Source: Bacillus sp. 522_BSPC (GTDB lineage: Bacteria > Bacillota > Bacilli > Bacillales > Cytobacillaceae). From it: a stretch of DNA of 39,221 nucleotides. This document shows positions 25,032-32,491 of the stretch, in pieces (within the stretch, counting starts at the first letter, position 1; every line of letters starts with the position of its first letter). The DNA lies in the NCBI RefSeq assembly GCF_001076885.1, contig NZ_JVDT01000195.1, positions 1 through 39,221 on the forward strand, written 5' to 3'. The notes under the pieces are model-generated. The model saw only the letters and a list, made by a program, of their open reading frames with translations, ran no database searches and had not been told where the DNA came from. Made by a program: the position numbers and the translations under genes.

Positions 25032-25400
25032 ATGATGATTTCAAGAGAAAGATTTATGAAAGTAGTTAGTTTTGCTGAGGAATTAGGATGTAAAGTTGTA
25101 TATGATTCAACGAAAAAAATAAGTTTTAATACGAAAATGTATATTACCATTCCTTATCATTTTTCTTTAGAAAACACTTATGCACTAGCACATGAAATTG
25201 GTCATGTTATTGATTTTGTGAATGGAGAATTAAATCATGATAAATGGTTACATGACTGGTCATATCATGTAAATGCGGAGATGAGTGCATGGGTCCACGC
25301 ATATAAATTATTGGAGAACCTCGACATTCCATTACATAATTGGCAAACACATGTTAATGCGAAGCTAGCTAATTATTTTATTCTTCCAGAAGTAATATAA
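25032..25400 (+). CDS. Small ImmA/IrrE-type zinc metallopeptidase-like protein
   Basis: 122 aa. Zincin motif HEIGH at residues 54-58 (YALAHEIGHVIDF), with a possible third ligand Glu83 in NAEMSAWVHAYKLL. The arrangement is that of ImmA/IrrE (DUF955) peptidases but shorter. Family members cleave repressor proteins or act in stress switches. There is no ImmR-like HTH partner, phage or ICE gene nearby. GGGGGA lies 8 nt before the ATG. Terminator at 25434-25478. Target unknown. Confidence 0.75.
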   Translation: MMISRERFMKVVSFAEELGCKVVYDSTKKISFNTKMYITIPYHFSLENTYALAHEIGHVIDFVNGELNHDKWLHDWSYHVNAEMSAWVHAYKLLENLDIPLHNWQTHVNAKLANYFILPEVI

Positions 25401-25433
25401 GGGATGCAAGCTAGCTCCTAAAGCGTTTATAAT

Positions 25434-25478
25434 AATAGGCAGTGATTCATTTGTTAAAAATGGATTACTGCCTATTTT
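25434..25478 (+). terminator. Terminator of the ImmA/IrrE-like gene
   Basis: AATAGGCAGTGATTCAT pairs with ATGGATTACTGCCTATT (two mismatches), followed by TTT. Confidence 0.8.
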
Positions 25479-25503
25479 GATAAGTAAATAAAAAATATAG
25501 ATA

Positions 25504-25535
25504 TTAAGGATAAGTTAAGACGTTGCTATTAAAAT
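25504..25535 (+). promoter_or_regulatory. Direct-repeat response-regulator site and -10 of the two-component operon
   Basis: TTAAG (25504-25508) and TTAAG (25515-25519), 11 bp apart, upstream of a TAAAAT (25530-25535). The NTTAAG-N5-NTTAAG layout is like the streptococcal CiaR site and typical of OmpR-type direct repeats. It overlaps the expected -35, suggesting autoregulation by the adjacent response regulator. Confidence 0.5.
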
Positions 25536-25590
25536 AGAAAGAAGGTAAGTTTTAGATACAGACTGGGATAAAAGGTAAGGAGAACATTAA

Positions 25591-26262
25591 ATGAAAATAT
25601 TAATCGTAGAAGATAACAAACTGTTACTCGATTCTTTAAAAACAATTCTGGAAACAGAATACACCGTAGATATTGCAGATAACGGCGAAGATGGTATGTT
25701 CTTTGCAGGGCAGAATATATATGACCTGATTATCTTGGATGTGATGCTTCCACATGTGAATGGTTTTGATATTGTTAAACATATTAGAAAAGAGAAAATT
25801 AAAACACCAGTATTATTTTTAACTGCGAAGGATTCACTTGAAGATAGAGTAAAAGGCTTGGAATTTGGAGGAGATGATTATCTCGTTAAGCCATTTCAAA
25901 CACCGGAACTTCAAGCAAGAATTAAAGCATTGTTAAGAAGAAGTGGAGCTCTTGATTTAGATGAGGGCATCAAGTATAAGGGAATCATACTAACAGGGAA
26001 AGAAAATGATATTTTAGTAAACGATAATCCAATCAAGTTAACCATAAAGCAGTATGAATTATTGGAATATCTTATTCAAAATAATGGAAAAATAGTAACG
26101 AAGGAACAAATTTTTGATCGGATTTGGGGGTTTGATTCAGATACAACGATTGCCATTGTGGAAGTCTTTATTCATCAGATTCGAAAGAAATTAGAACCAT
26201 TTGATTATCATAAAGATATTCAAACTGTCCGAGGTGTCGGTTATATTTTGAAGGATTACTAA
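25591..26262 (+). CDS. OmpR-family response regulator
   Basis: 223 aa. Receiver domain (1-118) with acidic pair E7/D8, phospho-acceptor D50 (LIILDVMLP), T78 and K100 (YLVKPF). The C-terminal winged helix (about 125-223) ends in TVRGVGYILKDY. GGAG lies about 9 nt before the ATG. Partner kinase starts 16 bp downstream. Sequence style is close to CiaR/YkoG-type regulators. Target genes cannot be read from context, as no transporter or cell-wall gene is adjacent. Confidence 0.93.
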   Translation: MKILIVEDNKLLLDSLKTILETEYTVDIADNGEDGMFFAGQNIYDLIILDVMLPHVNGFDIVKHIRKEKIKTPVLFLTAKDSLEDRVKGLEFGGDDYLVKPFQTPELQARIKALLRRSGALDLDEGIKYKGIILTGKENDILVNDNPIKLTIKQYELLEYLIQNNGKIVTKEQIFDRIWGFDSDTTIAIVEVFIHQIRKKLEPFDYHKDIQTVRGVGYILKDY

Positions 26263-26278
26263 GGGGTAAAGTATATAC

Positions 26279-27502
26279 ATGTTTCGTAAAACAAGAATTA
26301 ATCTAACCATTTTAAATTCGATTGTCTTTATTCTGCTAATGGCTATTATAGGTTATACCATATATCTATTTACGGAAAAGCAAACCTATCGTGAGGTCAA
26401 TATGTCTCTTTATAATGGTATTGAAGATCTGAAGCGAATGGGTGAAAGAGATGGACGTGGTCCTATTCCAATGGTAGGTCCTAAATTAATGCTTATCCAG
26501 TGGAATAGTACCGGAGAAATTGAAGGAATCTCGGAAAACTCAATTATAGATTATACGGAGGAAGAGAAATATTTAAAACCGAATTCCATCAATATTTTAG
26601 AAAAGAAAACGTCGTCAGAAGGATTACAGTTTCAAACTATTTCTACTAATATAGAGATTAATGGAGAAACAAAGACAATTCAAATAATCAGGAATATTGA
26701 TTCTGAGGAGAGTATGTTAGAACAGCTAATAATCATCATGACTGTTGGCATAAGTATTGGTAGCATATTTGCTGTAATTGCTGGTTATTTTTTGGCAGGG
26801 AGAGCTTTAATCCCTATCCAGCGATCATGGGAGGCCCAGCAACAATTTGTGTCTGATGCTTCACATGAATTAAGGACACCTTTAGCTGTTATCCAGTCAC
26901 GTGCAGATGTGCTTTTTCAAAAACCGGAAGCAACTATTCAGGAAAGAGCATTGGATATCTCTGTTATTTCAAAAGAAACAAGAAGATTGAGTAAACTTGT
27001 AACAAATTTACTCACTTTGGCTCGATCGGATTCAAATCAAGTAGAAATAGTGAAAACGCAATTTGCTTTAGAGGAAGTAATCCATGATGTTGTTAATCAA
27101 TATGCAGATATCGCTGATTTTCAAGGAAAAAAAATTTATGCCACTGTAAAAAACAAGATTTCGTTTATTGGTGATAAGGAACGAATACATCAATTGCTTG
27201 TTATTCTTGTGGATAATAGTATGAAGTATACGATGGAAGGTGGAGAGATTCAACTACTTGCGATGGAAAAGGCTAATTCGGTTATAATTCAAGTAAAGGA
27301 TACGGGGATTGGTATTCCTAAAGAAGAAACTTCGAAAATCTTTAACCGTTTTTATCAAGTAGAACAATCAAGAACGAATCGAGAAGGGACAGGTTTAGGT
27401 CTTTCCATTGCAAAATGGATTGTTGAAAAACATGATGGTACGATAAAGGTAGATAGTACATTAGAAGTTGGGACGACGTTTGAAATTAATTTTCCTAAAT
27501 AA
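26279..27502 (+). CDS. Sensor histidine kinase (two-TM)
   Basis: 407 aa. TM1 is about 9-32 and TM2 about 149-173, enclosing an extracytoplasmic loop of ~115 residues with no recognised sensor fold. HisKA has H196 in SDASHELRTPLAVIQ. The HATPase has N-box VILVDNSMKYT, G1 DTGIGIP and G2 GTGLGLSIAKW. The kinase follows its regulator by 16 bp, with AAGGGG upstream. Overall layout resembles CiaH/YkoH kinases. The stimulus is unknown. Confidence 0.93.
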   Translation: MFRKTRINLTILNSIVFILLMAIIGYTIYLFTEKQTYREVNMSLYNGIEDLKRMGERDGRGPIPMVGPKLMLIQWNSTGEIEGISENSIIDYTEEEKYLKPNSINILEKKTSSEGLQFQTISTNIEINGETKTIQIIRNIDSEESMLEQLIIIMTVGISIGSIFAVIAGYFLAGRALIPIQRSWEAQQQFVSDASHELRTPLAVIQSRADVLFQKPEATIQERALDISVISKETRRLSKLVTNLLTLARSDSNQVEIVKTQFALEEVIHDVVNQYADIADFQGKKIYATVKNKISFIGDKERIHQLLVILVDNSMKYTMEGGEIQLLAMEKANSVIIQVKDTGIGIPKEETSKIFNRFYQVEQSRTNREGTGLGLSIAKWIVEKHDGTIKVDSTLEVGTTFEINFPK

Positions 27503-27545
27503 AACTGGCTTGTTTCAAAGCATCTTTGGAACAAGCCAGTTTTTA
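27502..27545. terminator. Terminator between convergent HK and nitroreductase genes
   Basis: AAACTGGCTTGTT-T-CAAAG pairs with CTTTG-G-AACAAGCCAGTTT, followed by TT on the plus strand. Confidence 0.85.
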
Positions 27546-27561
27546 TGTTGCGTTATTATTT

Positions 27562-28305
27562 TCATTCTTTCATATCTTTAGAAAGAAAGCCCTGTTGTTT
27601 GATCATTTTTGCGTTACTAGGGTAATAGGGTTTGTCGTAGAAATTAGCAATTCGATTTGTCCATCCTACTGGTGCTTCTCCTCTATCTTTTAAATATTCT
27701 TTATAAGTAGCATTATATTCTTCAATAATAGCTTGTTGCTTTTTATTGTATTTTTCTTCATGAAGAACACTTTGTAATGGTAATCTAGGTTTTAGGCCTG
27801 GATCACCATCTGGATAACCGACGCAAAGTCCTGCGATGGGAATGACATAGGTAGGAAGCTCTAAAAATTCAATTACCTCTAAAGCGTTTCGACGAATACC
27901 GCCTATTGGAACAGTGCCTAAGCCAAGTGATTCAGCAGCCGTAATGGCATTTTGCATGGCAAGCCCCACATCAGTAGCACCAATTAAAATGGTGTCCACA
28001 TCTTCAATTGCTTTAAATTCCTTTCCCTCCATTTCACTTGCTAATTTAGCTCGGTAGAAATCGGCACAAAAAACAAGGAAGGCAGGAGCATTTTCTACAT
28101 GTTTTTGATTCCCGCATAACGCTGCTAATTTTTTCTTTCTCTCTACATCACGAACAAGGATAGCTGTAACATGCTGTCCATTTGTCCAAGAAGGAGCACT
28201 TTGAGCTGTTTCCATGATCAATTGTAGTGTTTCTAAAGTCACTTCCTTATCTTGATACGTACGATAAGAACGATGATTTTTTAAAAGTTGTATAGTTTCA
28301 TTCAT
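27562..28305 (-). CDS. NADPH-dependent FMN nitroreductase (NfrA type)
   Basis: 247 aa from the ATG at 28305, with AAAGGAG 9 nt upstream. A TTG at 28326 lies before that site. Nitroreductase fold: NHRSYRTYQDKEVTLETL for FMN phosphate binding, SAPSWTNGQ, a central LAMQNAITAAESLGLGTVPIGGIR, and a C-terminal Arg/Pro-rich extension typical of NfrA/Frp. It reduces nitro compounds, quinones or flavins with NADPH. Own terminator. Regulator not evident. Confidence 0.92.
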   Translation of the reverse strand: MNETIQLLKNHRSYRTYQDKEVTLETLQLIMETAQSAPSWTNGQHVTAILVRDVERKKKLAALCGNQKHVENAPAFLVFCADFYRAKLASEMEGKEFKAIEDVDTILIGATDVGLAMQNAITAAESLGLGTVPIGGIRRNALEVIEFLELPTYVIPIAGLCVGYPDGDPGLKPRLPLQSVLHEEKYNKKQQAIIEEYNATYKEYLKDRGEAPVGWTNRIANFYDKPYYPSNAKMIKQQGFLSKDMKE

Positions 28306-28430
28306 TTCTTGATACTCCTTTTGCAATATTTTCTTCCTATTTTAGCATAGGATAAAGAAGGAATCTCTTCTAGACAACTCTATGATAATAAAAGAGAAAA
28401 GGGTGAAGCCAAATTACCTATTATACGAAG

Positions 28431-28788
28431 AGACTGGGAAATAAGCATTTCAACCAACAACAAACACAAATTTTTATGCAAATAATTCGCATAAAAATTT
28501 GTGTTTGTTGTTTTAAAAAAAGGTTTAAGAAACGAAGTGTATGGAGCGAAGGACGCTCGACTCCGGCGGGAAATAGAGGCGCTTTAGACCCCGCAGCGTA
28601 TGCGAGTAGACTCAGCTTCCTCCCCGGCGCATCAGCGTCTGTAGCGCAATGGAACGACTTAGTTTTTACACTTGACTATATATAAAAACATGGATACCAT
28701 CATGAGAAAGTAGCTATTATTTAATAGCTGAATTAGAGATTGTTCATCTTTAAAGATTAGTTATTTAGTTTTGTCCCAGCCTCATTTC
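28431..28788 (+). repeat. Dispersed repeat, copy C (apparently complete)
   Basis: Left end GACTGGGAAATAAGCATTTCAAC; a hairpin with a perfect 24-bp stem (28456-28479 and 28489-28512, 9-nt loop); a GC-rich core (28530-28660, CGACTCCGGCGGGAAATAGAGG); an AT-rich part; and right end TTATTTAGTTTTGTCCCAGCCTCATTT, complementary to the left end of copy B. The core is of the GC-rich type widespread in Bacillaceae. The short ORF through it is not a gene. Confidence 0.8.
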
Positions 28789-29571
28789 CTATAAAAGAGA
28801 CTCTGCACCATCAATATAAATTTCTGTGCCTGTAATATGGTTAGATAAATCAGAGCTTAAAAAATATACTAAATCGGCCACTTGCTGTGCACTGCCTGAT
28901 TCATTGGATAGTGGTTGATTCCCTTCAGGATATTCAACAGGTATCGTTATTTCTGTTAAGTGTTTCTCATCTTTAAATGTATTTTTTTCAATATTTGTAT
29001 CTATTGCGCCAGGGCAAATCATATTTACTCGAATTTTAAATTGTGCTAATTCAAGTGCAGCCATTTTTCCGAATGCGACTTGGCCAGCTTTTGAGGTACT
29101 GTAAGCAGACATTCCAAAGTTCTTAAAAATACGATTTCCATTTATACTACTTGTAATAATAATACTTCCGCCATTTGTTTTCATATAAGGAATACTATAT
29201 TTAACCGTTAAAAAGGTGCTTTTCAGATTTGTGTCTATCGTGTTATCCCATTCGGATGGTGTAAGATCTTCGATGGATGAAACGGCGCCATTAATACCAG
29301 CATTAATAAAAACGGTATCTAATTTATCCCATTTCTTAACCGTTTCATCAATAGCTCGTTGAATAGAAGTAGGATCAGCCACATTTGCTTCGATGGATAT
29401 AGCTTCTTGCCCTTTATCATTAATGGAATTTTTCACTTCTTCTAAATCGTCAGCATTTAAGTCAACTAAAGCTACTTTCATCCCTTTATTTGCAAGTGAG
29501 AGTGCTGCTGCTTTTCCAATGCCTGAAGCTGCTCCCGTAATAAGTGCTACTTTATTTTTGAGGTCTGTCAT
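28789..29571 (-). CDS. Short-chain dehydrogenase/reductase (SDR, classical)
   Basis: 260 aa from the ATG at 29571, which has AAGGAGG 8 nt upstream. Rossmann motif TGAASGIGK, NAG (INAGINGAV), catalytic Ser of ITSSINGN and YSTSK of the YxxxK motif are intact. Closest in style to 3-oxoacyl-ACP reductase/glucose-dehydrogenase-like SDRs. Its stop codon lies at the very edge of repeat copy C. It is divergent from an MDR oxidoreductase with palindromes between, so the two may be co-regulated. Substrate unknown. Confidence 0.92.
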   Translation of the reverse strand: MTDLKNKVALITGAASGIGKAAALSLANKGMKVALVDLNADDLEEVKNSINDKGQEAISIEANVADPTSIQRAIDETVKKWDKLDTVFINAGINGAVSSIEDLTPSEWDNTIDTNLKSTFLTVKYSIPYMKTNGGSIIITSSINGNRIFKNFGMSAYSTSKAGQVAFGKMAALELAQFKIRVNMICPGAIDTNIEKNTFKDEKHLTEITIPVEYPEGNQPLSNESGSAQQVADLVYFLSSDLSNHITGTEIYIDGAESLL

Positions 29572-29584
29572 TTTTGTATCCTCC

Positions 29585-29636
29585 TTGATAAATATCAATT
29601 ACGATATTGTTTAGTATGATAGCGATAAGATACTAA
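29585..29636. promoter_or_regulatory. Palindromes in the SDR/MDR divergent promoter region
   Basis: TTGATA-AA-TATCAA (29585-29598), a perfect 14-bp palindrome at the SDR ribosome site, and TTAGTAT (29611-29617) with ATACTAA (29630-29636). A third imperfect inverted repeat lies at 29660-29689. They suggest an operator shared by the divergent genes. Confidence 0.4.
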
Positions 29637-29759
29637 TATCCATTTTTTCCAAAGTAGAAACTTTTTTACTGCCAGTAGTAGAAAAAAGTGGATGGCAATC
29701 CTATATTTTCGAATTAATGCAACAAATTAGGTAATATGGATATAAAGGAGATGATTTTG

Positions 29760-30755
29760 ATGAAGGCAATGGTAATAGAAAAATTTGGGGAGTCATCAGT
29801 ATTTAAATTAAAGGAAATAGATACAAAAAGACTATTTCCTGGCCAAGTACGAATAAAAGTAAAGGCAACAAGTGTGAATCCCATTGATATTAAAGTTCGA
29901 ATTGGTGCTGTACCAGGCGTTTCTCCATCCTTTCCAGCAGTATTGCATGGGGATGTTGCTGGGGTCATTGAGGAAGTAGGAGAGGGAGTAGAGTCCTTTC
30001 AAGTAGGGGACGAAGTATATGGATGTGCAGGTGGCTTCAAGGGGCTAGATGGAGCATTGGTAGAGTATATGATTGCTGATTCATCCGTTTTAGCACATAA
30101 ACCACAAAATATTACTATGGAAGAAGCTGCAGCACTCCCTCTTGTTGGAATTACGGCATGGGAGTCATTATTTACAAAAGGTGATTTAAAAAAAGGAGAT
30201 ACTATCCTTATCCATGGTGGTGCAGGAGGCGTTGGCCATATTGCAATCCAGTTAGCTAAGTGGATGGGAGCAACTGTTTTTACAACTGCTTCATCCATTG
30301 AAAAACAAACAGTCGCAAAAGAATTAGGAGCTGATTATATCATTCCTTATCGAGAAGTGTCTGTAAAAGAGTATGTTGAAAAGTACACAGATGGGAAAGG
30401 ATTTTCATTAGTTTTTGATACAGTAGGTGGTGATAATCTCGATCGTTCTTTTGAGGCAGCTTCCTTAAATGGTACAGTATTAACTATCGCTGCCAGGTCT
30501 ACACATGATTTGACTCCTTTACATTCGAAATCACTTTCCCTACATGTTATCTTTATGCTTCTGAAACTCCTTGATGAGGAGAAGCGTTTTGAACATGGAG
30601 ATATCTTGCGAAATATCACTAAAGTGATAGAAGAAAATCGTTTAAAGCCACTACTTGATAAAAAGACCTTTTCTTTCGAGGAAGTAGGAGAAGCACATGA
30701 ATATTTAGAGTCGGGGAAGGCAGTAGGAAAAGTAGTTCTTGTAAATAAATGGTAG
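29760..30755 (+). CDS. Zinc-independent MDR oxidoreductase (quinone oxidoreductase-like)
   Basis: 331 aa from the ATG at 29760, with AAAGGAG 9 nt upstream. N-terminal GroES-like domain (FPAVLHGDVAGVIEEVGEGV) and a Rossmann domain with GGAGGVGHIAIQLAKWMGA. The catalytic-zinc Cys/His ligands of true alcohol dehydrogenases are missing, so it is a QOR/YhdH-like NADPH reductase. Divergent from the SDR gene. Likely acts on quinones or reactive carbonyls; exact substrate unknown. Confidence 0.92.
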   Translation: MKAMVIEKFGESSVFKLKEIDTKRLFPGQVRIKVKATSVNPIDIKVRIGAVPGVSPSFPAVLHGDVAGVIEEVGEGVESFQVGDEVYGCAGGFKGLDGALVEYMIADSSVLAHKPQNITMEEAAALPLVGITAWESLFTKGDLKKGDTILIHGGAGGVGHIAIQLAKWMGATVFTTASSIEKQTVAKELGADYIIPYREVSVKEYVEKYTDGKGFSLVFDTVGGDNLDRSFEAASLNGTVLTIAARSTHDLTPLHSKSLSLHVIFMLLKLLDEEKRFEHGDILRNITKVIEENRLKPLLDKKTFSFEEVGEAHEYLESGKAVGKVVLVNKW

Positions 30756-30837
30756 TGTGTATTGAGGTGTAGCTTCGTATAAAAAACCAGATAGACATCC
30801 AAAATACAAACGAAGCATATAGGAAGGAGGAATAAAG

Positions 30838-31071
30838 GTGAGCTTTCAAAAGCCAAACCCCGATAATCGTTCTGATAATGTAGAAAAATTGCAGGACATG
30901 GTACAAAACACAATGGATAATATTAATAAAGCGGAAGAAACAATGGTTAATGCAAGTCCAGACGAGAAAGAAATGATTCAACAGAAAAATAAACGAAGAG
31001 AAGCTGCTGTAGAATCCTTCAAAGAAGAGATACAAGATGAAGCATCAAATAGAGAAAATGGCTATCAGTAA
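30838..31071 (+). CDS. tlp: Small acid-soluble spore protein Tlp
   Basis: 77 aa, hydrophilic and helical. It matches B. subtilis Tlp along its length: PNPDNRSDNVEKLQDMVQNT, KNKRREAAVESF and EIQDEASNRENGY. The start is GTG with AAGGAGG upstream. Tlp is made in the forespore under SigG and carried in the dormant spore, so the host sporulates. A CATATAG before the ribosome site could be a SigG -10, but no clear -35 is seen. Inverted GCTTCGT/ACGAAGC flanks this upstream region. Confidence 0.95.
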   Translation: MSFQKPNPDNRSDNVEKLQDMVQNTMDNINKAEETMVNASPDEKEMIQQKNKRREAAVESFKEEIQDEASNRENGYQ

Positions 31072-31317
31072 GTAAAACAATATGTTTTGTTAAAAGCAGG
31101 CTACACAAGGTTCTGACGATAAAAGCAAAGTGTTAGAAAAATTCTTGTTAATAAATGGGGATTGCTAATCATTAGCTTTGTTAGTTAGAAATACTTTGAT
31201 GTAGCCATTTTTATTTGTATTTGTGGCAATTTGTACATTTTCGTTTATTTTACTGATGTAAATCGATTTTCATAGTAAAATACAAATGTAAGGAATATTA
31301 TTTAGGAGAACATGAAG

Positions 31318-32490
31318 ATGAAATCGGTTATTACTGGGATGGGGATAATAGGAGCGGGTTTTTCCAATATAAAAGAGTATACCACTGTACTTAAAAATAA
31401 TAAAAGTATGTTAAAGCAGGAAGAATATGAAGGGAAATACATATATACTGGTAGGGTGCATGAAGAACAATTAATTAAGTTAAGTAGAAAGCAAGAAAAA
31501 ATGTCTAAACCTGTACGTATGCTTCTACAAGCATGTAACGAAGCAATAGAGCAATCAAAAATTAATGTTAGGGATTATCGAACAGCAGTAATCGTTGGTT
31601 CTTCAGCAGGGGGCTTAGCAGATATTAGTAAAGCTGCTATTTCTTCAGAAAAAGGAAAAAGGCTTTCTCCTTATACAATTGGAAACATGAATGCTAATTC
31701 TTTATCCTCAAGCATTAGTGCTTATTTGGAAATAAACGGTTTATCATTATCGTTGGCAAATAGTTGTACATCGGGTATAGATGCTTTAAATTTAGCGAGA
31801 ATATTAATTGAATCCAATCAAATAGATGTTTGTATAGTTGGTGCTAGTGATGAGTCTGTTTGTGACACTGTTATAAAAGGGTTTCTACCCCAGCGTGTTT
31901 TACAATCTGAAGAACATCCTCAACCCCTATTTGGACCATTTTCAGGAGGAAAAGGATTTTCAATCTCAGAAGGTGCTGGCGTGTTAATTGTGGAAAATGA
32001 ACAAATTGCCATACAAAGAAATGCCTCTATATTAGGGAAAGTAGATGCTACTTGTGTAACACAGGATGCCGTTTCGCCCTATCAATCAGATTCAACAGGT
32101 TTGCTCATGCAAAAGGCAGTTGCTGAATGTCTTCAAGAGAATATGCCAACGTATATAAATAGTCAAGCTTTAGGTATATTGGAAAATGACCATATTGAAA
32201 TAGGAGTTTATCAACGTTTTTTTGAAACGAATCAGATTCCGATTACATCTATTAAAGGAACAGTTGGCCATGCAATGGGAGCTTCTCCACTCTTTCAAAT
32301 AATTGCATCATTAATAAGCATAAGTAATCGGTTTATACCAGCAACTATTAGCGCAGAAATAGATGCATATTATTGGAATTACCCAATAAATACAATGTTA
32401 TTAGAACAAGAGATTGATCGGGTTTTAATAACAGCACACGGTTACGGAGGTAATAATGGGTGCGCTATGATAGCGAAAGGAGGAGCATAG
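31318..32490 (+). CDS. Atypical beta-ketoacyl synthase (FabF-like, HGT-motif His replaced)
   Basis: 390 aa from the ATG at 31318, with AGGAG 9 nt upstream; an ATG at 31312 is too close. Thiolase-fold KAS of FabF type. Nucleophile Cys150 is in ANSCTSGIDAL; K313 and H318 are in SIKGTVGHAMGAS. The position of the other catalytic His (HGT motif, after YIN) reads YINSQALG with Gln283, while the following ND..E is kept. The usual SFGFGGTN near the C-terminus is AHGYGGNN. Condensation chemistry is therefore doubtful; acyl transfer or a related reaction is possible. It is directly coupled to a 7-TM histidine kinase. No other fatty-acid or polyketide genes are nearby. Confidence 0.88.
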   Translation: MKSVITGMGIIGAGFSNIKEYTTVLKNNKSMLKQEEYEGKYIYTGRVHEEQLIKLSRKQEKMSKPVRMLLQACNEAIEQSKINVRDYRTAVIVGSSAGGLADISKAAISSEKGKRLSPYTIGNMNANSLSSSISAYLEINGLSLSLANSCTSGIDALNLARILIESNQIDVCIVGASDESVCDTVIKGFLPQRVLQSEEHPQPLFGPFSGGKGFSISEGAGVLIVENEQIAIQRNASILGKVDATCVTQDAVSPYQSDSTGLLMQKAVAECLQENMPTYINSQALGILENDHIEIGVYQRFFETNQIPITSIKGTVGHAMGASPLFQIIASLISISNRFIPATISAEIDAYYWNYPINTMLLEQEIDRVLITAHGYGGNNGCAMIAKGGA

Positions 32491-32491
32491 T

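Noticed and set aside
28476-28685. 69-codon plus-strand ORF
   Set aside because: It lies wholly inside repeat copy C, has no ribosome site, and its composition reflects the GC-rich repeat core.
30347-31035. Two long minus-strand ORFs opposite the MDR and tlp genes
   Set aside because: They overlap well-identified genes on the other strand, lack ribosome sites and have low-complexity Ser/Phe-rich translations.
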